Of a DNA stretch of 8,081 nt, positions 1 through 8,081 are shown piece by piece (the stretch's first letter is position 1; each line of letters starts with the position of its first letter). The notes under the pieces are model-generated. The model was not told the origin of the DNA, searched no databases, and was given only the letters and a program-made list of their open reading frames with translations. The translations under genes were made by a program, and so were the position numbers. This DNA comes from Actinomycetota bacterium (GTDB lineage: Bacteria > Actinomycetota > Acidimicrobiia > Acidimicrobiales > Acidimicrobiaceae): contig DAHVOF010000073.1 of assembly GCA_027318945.1 (NCBI GenBank), positions 1-8,081 of the forward strand, written 5' to 3'.

Positions 1-1326
1 GATGTAGTCCATCAATTATTGCCAACATTCATATACATGGACGATCACCGCACATTTGTAGGGTCTGCTCAACTGGACGATGTGTTCAAACATCAAAAGG
101 AAAAGAAGCTCAGCCCTGAAGAGGAGACGATCATCGTAATCATGGAGATGTCAGGGCTGACTTTGGAAGAGGAAGTTAAAAAAGGCGGAGCGCCAGATCG
201 CGAGCAGAGAATTCTAGATATGAACGACGCGAGCAACACGCTCACGTCCTTGATAGCCGAACGGTGGTCTCAACGCAGATATCAGGTTGTATTCCAAGCC
301 GACGGCCAGCATTTCATTACCTTTGTAAAGGACCTAAATGACAAAGGACTTGTTCCGCTGGAAGACCGCTCCAAGGGGTTCCAGTGGTTCTTCTCCTTCG
401 ACATGCGGTTCATGTACGAAACGAACGGCCAGTTTAAGAACGCAATTATCCTGCTGGATGAGCCTGGTCTCCATCTGCATGCCGCTGCTCAGAGGGATTT
501 GCTTGAGCGCATGAAGGCTTATGCCAAGGATAATCAGCTTCTTTACACGACCCACTTACCGTTCATGATCGACTTTAAGCGGCTCGATAACATATATGTT
601 GCCGAAGAGATTCCTAATGAGGGGTCGAAGGTTCACAAAAATTGGGCAACTGCGGATAAAGATGCGCGCTTCACGCTCCAGGCAGCGCTAGGCCTTTCTT
701 GGAGCCAATCGCTGTTCGTAGGGCAGTTTAATTTGGTGGTGGAAGGCGTCGATGACTTCTGGTTGCTGACTTCGTTTTCGACAATGTTTGAGGAGGCTGG
801 CCAGCCGGGAATTGATCCGCGTCTTGTCGTAACGCCAGCAGGAGGAGCCAGCAAAGTTGCCTATGTCGGGACGATCCTAAAAGGTCAAGAGCTAAATGTT
901 GCAGTGTTGCTGGACTCTGATCCCGCCGGGCAACAAGCACTTGAACAATTAGTTCACCAGTGGATACTGCAAGATAAGCTTGTGGTAATGATTGGAGATG
1001 CGGTTGGAACGACGCCCTGCGCACTTGAAGACCTTTTCGGCGAATCTTACTATCTTGCAAAAGTCAATGAGGCTTATGCCAAAGAAATTGAAGGCAAGCC
1101 GATCACGCTCAATTCAAATACGACGGGCAAGAAAAGTATCGTTGATCGAGTTGAGGAGGCTTTCGCTGAACGAGGTTTGGGGGAGTACAACAAAGGGCGA
1201 GTTGCCAAGCGAATCATGGCTCACCTAAGTAAAAATGACTTGTCTGCAATCGACCCAGATACCGTCTCAAAATTCCGCAAGGTGATCGATGAGATAAACA
1301 AGGTGGCTGCTTCGTGGAAATCGTGA
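1..1326 (+). CDS. OLD-family ATP-dependent nuclease (SMC-like ATPase plus TOPRIM), 5'-truncated by window edge
   Basis: The frame is open from base 1, so the gene begins left of the window and its Walker A region is not visible; 441 residues are seen. A signature-like RSKGFQW lies at visible residues 123-129. Walker B with its catalytic acid is ILLDEPGLHLH (D153, E154), and the switch/H-loop histidine is TTHLP (H185). A TOPRIM nuclease domain follows: VVEGVDD (E248) and LLDSDPAG (D305, D307), the acidic cluster that binds metal. Proteins of this build (phage P2 Old, Gabija GajA) use ATP binding to control TOPRIM DNA cleavage and act in phage defence; that is family knowledge. The TGA stop at 1324-1326 is followed immediately by an hsdR relic, so this gene formerly abutted hsdR. 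It probably belongs to the same operon as the downstream R-M genes. A UvrD-like partner, as in Gabija, is not seen. The family call is firm; the target and partner are unknown. Confidence 0.88.
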   Translation, partial: DVVHQLLPTFIYMDDHRTFVGSAQLDDVFKHQKEKKLSPEEETIIVIMEMSGLTLEEEVKKGGAPDREQRILDMNDASNTLTSLIAERWSQRRYQVVFQADGQHFITFVKDLNDKGLVPLEDRSKGFQWFFSFDMRFMYETNGQFKNAIILLDEPGLHLHAAAQRDLLERMKAYAKDNQLLYTTHLPFMIDFKRLDNIYVAEEIPNEGSKVHKNWATADKDARFTLQAALGLSWSQSLFVGQFNLVVEGVDDFWLLTSFSTMFEEAGQPGIDPRLVVTPAGGASKVAYVGTILKGQELNVAVLLDSDPAGQQALEQLVHQWILQDKLVVMIGDAVGTTPCALEDLFGESYYLAKVNEAYAKEIEGKPITLNSNTTGKKSIVDRVEEAFAERGLGEYNKGRVAKRIMAHLSKNDLSAIDPDTVSKFRKVIDEINKVAASWKS

Positions 1327-1338
1327 GCATTGAAAAGA

Positions 1339-1428
1339 TTGATTAAGTCTTCCCGGTCGTTCACCGAATCCGTCGTAGAAGAGGCCCCGCTCGAATGGCT
1401 GGAGAGGCTGGTGGGGGCCACGCTATGA
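1339..1428 (+). pseudogene. 5' relic of an hsdR gene (about 29 codons)
   Basis: Reading from a TTG at 1339 gives a peptide whose core FTESVVEEAPLEWLERL matches residues 7-23 of the intact HsdR at 15 of its first 16 positions. The frame then loses similarity and stops at TGA 1426-1428. Five codons differ across 1360-1410 versus 3983-4033. Four differences are synonymous (acc/acg, gta/gtg, agg/cga, ctg/ttg) and one is Pro for Ala. Such silent divergence suggests a separate hsdR allele that was once functional, not a fresh duplication. The TGA overlaps the ATG of the membrane-protein gene as ATGA, so translating this relic could feed ribosomes into that gene. A start at the TTG at 1330 is equally possible in the same frame. 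Confidence 0.72.
1360..1404 (+). repeat. Direct repeat, left copy (hsdR 5' sequence)
   Basis: This 45-base stretch matches 3983-4027 at 42 positions by direct comparison; the mismatches are the 6th, 18th and 29th bases. Weaker similarity continues to about 1410. The two copies lie at the two ends of the three-gene cassette. It is coding sequence shared with hsdR, not a mobile-element terminal repeat. Confidence 0.85.
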
Positions 1429-1997
1429 CCTGCACAACACTCTGGGATGCCGCGACCGCCATTGGAACCATTGCGATGGCAGTCACCACGAGTATCGTGA
1501 TCCGTCAGAACAAACGGCAGCGGCAGGACCTTGCCTTACAGCATGAAGACACTTTCAAGCCGGTTTGCGTCCTGGTACAAGAAAAAGAGCTGACTGGCAC
1601 ATTTGACCGTTCCGACATTGTGCAATGCCTTGTCGATCCAAACGATCCATTGAAGTATTTCCGCGTTACTTGCGGCGTAAAAAATATCGGGTGCGGCCCG
1701 GCAATGAATCTTCGGCTGGTGATGCGCTTTTCGACAAGTAAACCAGATTCTCTTCCACGGGTCGATATTGAAATGCTCGGCGCAAGCCAATCACTATCGT
1801 CGCCGATCAAGGTTCCGGTATTTCTAAAACCGAATGGATTTAACGAAAGTAACTACCAATTTGCGCCTGGCGAGGTCTGGGAGCTATGGCTTGTTTACGA
1901 AGACGTATTCGGGAATGTCTTCCACACGCGGCACACCAAGAACCCGCAACAGCCGTGGGCGAGCTTTGGCAAAGGAGACATAAATCGCCATGATTGA
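1425..1997 (+). CDS. Single-pass membrane protein with a cytoplasmic soluble domain, function unknown
   Basis: A 190-residue protein. Residues about 6-27 form one hydrophobic segment (LWDAATAIGTIAMAV and onward to IVI), followed directly by a basic stretch RQNKRQRQ. By the positive-inside rule the N-terminus is outside and the rest cytoplasmic. The soluble part has a beta-rich look, with a KNIGCGPAMNLRLV segment and an aromatic, acidic C-terminal part WELWLVYEDVFGNVFH. I do not recognise a named family. ATG 1425 was chosen because it overlaps the preceding relic's stop (ATGA) and because the earlier in-frame ATG at 1395 lies inside the hsdR-derived repeat. The only ribosome-site candidates are G-rich bases at 1412-1416. 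Its end overlaps the next gene by 8 bases. The context suggests a membrane-tethered sensor or accessory for the DUF262-DUF1524 protein; that is inference. Confidence 0.72.
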   Translation: MTCTTLWDAATAIGTIAMAVTTSIVIRQNKRQRQDLALQHEDTFKPVCVLVQEKELTGTFDRSDIVQCLVDPNDPLKYFRVTCGVKNIGCGPAMNLRLVMRFSTSKPDSLPRVDIEMLGASQSLSSPIKVPVFLKPNGFNESNYQFAPGEVWELWLVYEDVFGNVFHTRHTKNPQQPWASFGKGDINRHD

Positions 1998-2178
1998 CAT
2001 GACCCAAACCGAGGCGGATATTCTTCTCTCGATGGAAAAGCTCCGATTGAACGACCTCGGGCACCCGTTTGACGGGGCTATATTTGTATCTCCGCGCGAG
2101 ACACTTCCTCCGAAGCTTGTCCCCGTTGAGGTTTGGCAAGCTAGAAAGACCCCGATTGTTTTGGAGGCCGTGTCATGA
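1990..2178 (+). CDS. Small 62-aa protein of unknown function
   Basis: A short soluble-looking protein without a membrane segment. The N-terminal half (MTQTEADILLSMEKLRLND) looks helical. The middle has FDGAIFVSPRETLPPK and the end is hydrophobic. It starts 8 bases before the stop of the membrane-protein gene, with GGAG at 1974-1977 some 12 bases upstream. Its TGA overlaps the ATG of the DUF262 gene as ATGA. This double overlap is the main reason to believe it is translated. A second ATG at 1999 is possible but has no better ribosome site. It could be a small partner or regulator of the DUF262-DUF1524 protein, or a shortened remnant of a larger gene kept for translational coupling. The sequence alone does not decide. 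Confidence 0.6.
   Translation: MIDMTQTEADILLSMEKLRLNDLGHPFDGAIFVSPRETLPPKLVPVEVWQARKTPIVLEAVS
2163..2167 (+). promoter_or_regulatory. Ribosome binding site for the DUF262-DUF1524 gene
   Basis: GGAGG sits 7 bases before ATG 2175, inside the 3' end of the 62-aa gene. Together with the ATGA stop/start overlap it fixes the start and implies translational coupling. Confidence 0.75.
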
Positions 2179-3959
2179 GCAGTGCTTTGCAGACCATCGA
2201 ATCAAAGGACGTTAGCCTGGGCGAACTCTTCGCGAGTTTCTTTGTTGTGCCCAATTTTCAACGTGAATATGTCTGGGGCACCGAGGAAGTACGTCAACTT
2301 TTGGAGGATGTCTATGCCGAGTATTCGGATGCAGCACGTAACAACGATTCTGAGTACTTCATAGGGACGATTGTCACTTGCGTTGGAGATGACGCGGTAT
2401 ACCAACTGATTGACGGCCAACAACGAATGACGACATCCTATCTCGTGCTTTGCGCCATCCGCGATTACATGAAGGAGACTTACAGAGGCGAGATCCAAGC
2501 ACTCACACCTCAGATCATGGCGACGTCCGTTGACCGGAAGGGCAGGGACGTTTTTCGGTACAGGGTTGCGCTCCAATACGAAGATAGTTGCGGAGTCCTG
2601 GAGACTATTGCGAAAGGAGAACCCCCGCCGAATGGCAAAAGCTCCACTCAATCGGTTCGAAACATTGTTAATGCGTACAGCATCATTAGAGAGTTTCTCG
2701 AAGAGCAGTGCAAGAATGAAGCCTCCCTGCGCAGTTTGTATGCCTACTTTACCCAGAATGTGAAACTGATTCGGGTCAAGACAATCAGCATCACTCACGC
2801 GCTCAAAATCTTTGAGACGATTAACGACCGCGGCGTCGGTCTAGATTCAATGGACCTCTTAAAAAATCTGATCTTCATGCAAGCCAGCATGAAGGACTTT
2901 GAAAAACTAAAGCTGAAATGGAAAAAAGTGGTTGATCCGCTCGATAAGGCGCGAGAAAAGCCGCTTCGATTCTTGAGGTATTTTATTTTTTCCAATTACA
3001 AGGCGGATCGCCTACGCGAAGAACAAATCTACGACTGGCTGCGTAGGAATGAGAGAGTGTGTGGATATAAGGATGCTCCATTTGATTTCGTCAGCGAGCT
3101 AATCGACGCTGCGGAAGCGTATACAAAGTTTGCTAGAGGCTTGAATTCGGACGGTACCGAAAATCGTTTCCTCGCGAATATTCGGGCGATGAGTGGGGCG
3201 GCGAGACAGCATTTAATTCTCTTGCTCGCAGGCAGGACTCTGCCCGACGAGCAATTCACCGCCCTATGCTCAGAGATCGAAAACCTATTCTTCGCATATG
3301 TGATAACCCGTGAAGCTACCCGCGAGTTTGAACGGAAATTCGCAGAATGGGCGCCGGCTATTCGGTCCGTTCGCAACAAGTCGCAGTTGCAACAATTCGT
3401 CGACAAATACTTCCGCCCAGAAAAGGAAAGACTCGCGTCCCGCTTTGAACAAGCGATGCAGGAGATGCGAGAAGATTCCCTTCAGAAATATCGTCTTCGT
3501 TACGTGCTTAGTAAGCTAACCCAGTACATCAACGAGCGAGCGTTGGGATCCGAAACCGAAGCGAACCTACACCATTTTCTCGACGGTGCCAATCATATCG
3601 AGCACATCCTGCCACAGAATCCCAGCGTGGCTGCCCTGAAGGAATTCGATTTGCCAGACGAGGCGTCTGAGTATGCGGGCTTGCTTGGAAATTTAACTTT
3701 GGCGGAAGAGCCAATCAACATCTCTCTTGGAAATCGACCATTTTCTGCGAAGCGGCCAGAATATAGACATTCGCAATTTTACCTGACCAGGCTCCTCTCT
3801 GGCCCGGTGACCGTTGGCAAAAATACGGCGGTTAATCGCGCAGTGGAAGGTCTGCCAACTTTTGATAAGTGGTCATCGAAGTCGATTCTGAAGCGACAAG
3901 AAGCTCTTGCAGAATTGGCCAGGAAGGTGTGGGATATGCCGCGCCCCAGAGTCAGGTAG
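2175..3959 (+). CDS. DUF262-DUF1524 protein, GmrSD/SspE-type modification-dependent nuclease
   Basis: A complete 594-residue protein. The N-terminal DUF262 domain shows NFQREYVW (27-34), an IGTIV strand (63-67) and the NTPase motif DGQQR (80-84). FETINDRG (213-220), typical of the end of this domain, comes next, followed by a helical middle. The C-terminal DUF1524 domain has the HNH-type motif HIEHILPQ (474-481), then GNLT (N506) and LGNRPF with a following Lys (519-526). This full set argues for an active enzyme. In characterised relatives (GmrSD, single-chain Eco94GmrSD, SspE) DUF262 binds and hydrolyses NTP and senses DNA modification while DUF1524 cuts or nicks DNA; that is family knowledge. 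Here it sits immediately before hsdR, five bases apart, and behind two overlapping small genes. Whether it recognises modified phage DNA or the host's own methyl mark is unknown. Confidence 0.9.
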   Translation: MSSALQTIESKDVSLGELFASFFVVPNFQREYVWGTEEVRQLLEDVYAEYSDAARNNDSEYFIGTIVTCVGDDAVYQLIDGQQRMTTSYLVLCAIRDYMKETYRGEIQALTPQIMATSVDRKGRDVFRYRVALQYEDSCGVLETIAKGEPPPNGKSSTQSVRNIVNAYSIIREFLEEQCKNEASLRSLYAYFTQNVKLIRVKTISITHALKIFETINDRGVGLDSMDLLKNLIFMQASMKDFEKLKLKWKKVVDPLDKAREKPLRFLRYFIFSNYKADRLREEQIYDWLRRNERVCGYKDAPFDFVSELIDAAEAYTKFARGLNSDGTENRFLANIRAMSGAARQHLILLLAGRTLPDEQFTALCSEIENLFFAYVITREATREFERKFAEWAPAIRSVRNKSQLQQFVDKYFRPEKERLASRFEQAMQEMREDSLQKYRLRYVLSKLTQYINERALGSETEANLHHFLDGANHIEHILPQNPSVAALKEFDLPDEASEYAGLLGNLTLAEEPINISLGNRPFSAKRPEYRHSQFYLTRLLSGPVTVGKNTAVNRAVEGLPTFDKWSSKSILKRQEALAELARKVWDMPRPRVR

Positions 3960-3960
3960 G
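3954..3960 (+). promoter_or_regulatory. Ribosome binding site deciding the hsdR start
   Basis: AGGTAGG lies a few bases before TTG 3965 and overlaps the stop of the upstream gene. It is purine-rich and well placed, and favours the TTG over the far-upstream in-frame ATG at 3869. Confidence 0.55.
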
Positions 3961-3964
3961 CGGA

Positions 3965-7051
<3,087 letters not shown>

Positions 7052-7216
7052 AGCCGTATCCCCACCCAGCCAACGACGCATGCTTGGTGGCTCACTATTT
7101 GACGTGCCTGAGTGGTACGCTCCAAACAAAAGCGATGTCATCGCTCGTGTAAGGTGACAAGAACTTCTATTCAACCGTGCTGCTCAGCAAAGATGAAGGA
7201 TATGTGCTGTTGTTTT

Positions 7217-7321
7217 TTAACCGATTGTAAAAAGCTGCGAGATGCAGAAACCTGCCGTTGGCACTAGCACGAGAACAGTTAGTGTCCAAACAATAGCCCC
7301 ATCTCGCGTGCCTGCATTCAT
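7217..7321 (-). other. Possible 34-aa hydrophobic peptide or gene remnant
   Basis: The minus strand reads ATG at 7321 to TAA at 7217-7219. Residues about 9-30 are hydrophobic (AIVWTLTVLVLVPTAGF), enough for one membrane span. No good ribosome binding site is visible. It could be a remnant of a membrane-protein gene, a small membrane peptide, or chance; the last is quite possible at this length. Confidence 0.15.
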
Positions 7322-7405
7322 CTTGGTCTTCTGAGATGCTAAGCCCTATGCGATTACTTCTTCACAGGAACATAGGTGGTAGATCGACTCTGTGGAAGTG
7401 TCAAT

Positions 7406-7594
7406 TTAGTGGCACCCACAGCAGCCCGGTTGCTGGGTGGCACGGCGGTGATAATCCGGCCGCGACGAAAGTTTCTCGCGTTTCGGACTGGCGTCACAAC
7501 CGGCGAGCGTCAGTATCCCACGCCAAACTGATGCTGTCCCGACAGTAGACGCCGCGGGCCGTAGGAATTTGCGTCGAGTCAATAGAAATGGCAT
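7406..7594 (-). pseudogene. Remnant of a Tat-exported lipoprotein gene (signal peptide region)
   Basis: From ATG 7594 the minus strand encodes MPFLLTRRKFLRP, with a twin-arginine motif (R7, R8) followed by a moderately hydrophobic stretch and a lipobox-like LAGC ending at Cys 33. This is the standard order of a Tat signal peptide cleaved by signal peptidase II. About 29 residues of low-complexity-looking sequence follow before a stop, far shorter than typical Tat substrates, and I find no continuation in the other minus-strand frames. GAGG at 7600-7603, five bases upstream, is a fair ribosome site. The gene lies 112 bases behind the TlpA-like gene on the same strand. The best reading is a truncated gene whose body was lost, possibly when the defence island arrived. 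A genuine small lipoprotein is the alternative. Confidence 0.35.
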
Positions 7595-7605
7595 GTCAGC
7601 CTCGT

Positions 7606-7634
7606 GTAACACATGTGTCCCTGAAAGGTGTCAA
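7606..7634 (-). promoter_or_regulatory. Possible sigma-70-like promoter containing a 10-bp palindrome
   Basis: On the minus strand a perfect TTGACA (7634-7629) is followed after 17 bases by TGTTAC (7611-7606), a weak -10 matching three of six consensus bases. The palindrome ACACATGTGT (7609-7618) overlaps the -10 and spacer, where a repressor could bind. The predicted transcript start would fall on the ribosome site of the Tat-signal frame, so the promoter and that start do not fit well together. Confidence 0.2.
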
Positions 7635-7706
7635 GTCACTAAAGAGGTCAGCACTTCGGGAGTTAATAAAATCCCCTAAACTTCGCCGAATGGAGTGCGC
7701 GGCTTT

Positions 7707-8081
7707 TTAAGGTGTCGATAAAAGGCCATGCATCTCGTTCTCGACGGTATTGAGATCGACAGCACCTTGATGTTTAAAACGGATTTTGCCGCTCCTGTCT
7801 ATCAGGAAGGTGATGGGGAGACCGAAGATGCCGCCATACATTTCCCCGATTTTCTCGTCGCCCATTACGACCGGATAATTCAATCCGTATTTCCGGTATG
7901 CGACGCGCACTGGTTGTTCCTCATCATCCATAGAGATGCCGATGATCTGTAGCCCGCGTCCGCCATACTCCTGCTGCCAAGCAACAAAATGCGGCATCTC
8001 GGCAAGGCAGGGTCCGCACCACGTTGCCCAAAAATTGAGCAGAACCACCTTTCCGTGATAGTCCGCAAGATTCACTTTCCG
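7707..8081 (-). CDS. TlpA/ResA-like thiol-disulfide oxidoreductase, 5'-truncated by window edge
   Basis: The minus strand is open to the right edge, so the N-terminus with any export signal or lipid anchor is missing; 124 codons are visible. The order is NLADYHGKVVLLNFWATWCGPC, with active-site cysteines encoded at 8016-8018 and 8007-8009. After it come the GISMDDEE strand and turn, FGLPITFLID with the cis-proline (7815-7817), and a final KIRFKHQGAVD strand. This is the complete core of the TlpA/ResA branch of the thioredoxin fold. Members act outside the cytoplasm, usually reducing disulfides during cytochrome c or oxidase maturation; that role is family knowledge. A GTG at 8075 could be read as a start but leaves no room before the first strand, so it is probably an internal Val. 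The gene converges on hsdR and marks the likely edge of the defence island. Confidence 0.9.
   Translation of the reverse strand, partial: RKVNLADYHGKVVLLNFWATWCGPCLAEMPHFVAWQQEYGGRGLQIIGISMDDEEQPVRVAYRKYGLNYPVVMGDEKIGEMYGGIFGLPITFLIDRSGKIRFKHQGAVDLNTVENEMHGLLSTP

Larger units (their letters stand above)
7052..7706. other. Intergenic stretch without a convincing intact gene
   Basis: This 655-base stretch separates the convergent hsdR and TlpA-like genes. It holds only short frames: a pair of adjacent plus-strand frames at 7080-7157 and 7153-7230 that would join by a single-base frameshift, a minus-strand 34-codon frame (7217-7321) with one hydrophobic segment, and a minus-strand frame with a Tat/lipobox signal (7406-7594). 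Stops are frequent otherwise. I see no tRNA, CRISPR array, inverted terminal repeats or T-tailed hairpin. It looks like an accumulation of decayed gene ends at the edge of the island. Confidence 0.6.

Noticed and set aside
1395..1424. Earlier ATG for the membrane-protein gene
   Set aside because: These ten codons are hsdR-derived repeat read out of frame. The same ATG occurs at 4018 inside intact hsdR, where it is not a start.
2202..2798. Minus-strand frame of 198 codons opposite the DUF262 gene
   Set aside because: It covers the conserved DUF262 motifs in antisense and has no recognisable features of its own.
7068..7092. Possible terminator hairpin after hsdR
   Set aside because: Only five base pairs (AGCCA/TGGCT) before a mismatch, with a long loop and no T run.
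7336..7548. Plus-strand frame of 70 codons downstream of hsdR
   Set aside because: No ribosome site, no family resemblance, and it lies opposite the more convincing Tat-signal remnant.

Overview
The window looks like part of a bacterial defence island: a type I restriction-modification (R-M) locus carrying extra nuclease genes. The right-hand edge shows ordinary chromosomal content, a TlpA/ResA-type thiol-disulfide protein on the opposite strand. The host is probably a Gram-negative bacterium of middling GC content. A TlpA-like protein and a vestigial twin-arginine (Tat) lipoprotein signal fit, for example, an Acidobacteriota or proteobacterial host. That assignment is an inference and is weak.

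Layout. 1-1326 (+): the 3' part of an OLD-family ATPase/TOPRIM nuclease gene, entering from the left edge. 1339-1428 (+): a short relic of the 5' end of an hsdR gene. 1425-3959 (+): three tightly overlapping genes, namely a single-pass membrane protein with a soluble domain (190 aa), a 62-aa protein of unknown function, and a complete DUF262-DUF1524 protein of the GmrSD/SspE type. 3965-7051 (+): a complete type I restriction subunit HsdR, most likely starting at a TTG. 7052-7706: a stretch without a convincing intact gene, with short decayed-looking reading frames, one of them a Tat/lipobox signal on the minus strand. 7707-8081 (-): a TlpA-like thioredoxin-fold protein running off the right edge.

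How the parts fit. Everything from 1 to 7051 is on one strand with overlaps or gaps of a few bases, so it probably forms one transcription unit whose promoter lies left of the window. HsdR needs HsdM and HsdS, which are not visible and are presumably upstream. The OLD nuclease and the DUF262-DUF1524 protein would be additional anti-phage effectors riding in the same operon.

The most informative observation is the hsdR 5' relic in front of the membrane-protein gene. It matches the start of the intact hsdR (42/45 bases, then synonymous differences). This indicates that the three-gene cassette, perhaps with the present hsdR, was inserted at an older junction between the OLD gene and hsdR. The cassette (membrane protein, small protein, DUF262-DUF1524) is the best candidate here for an undescribed defence unit.
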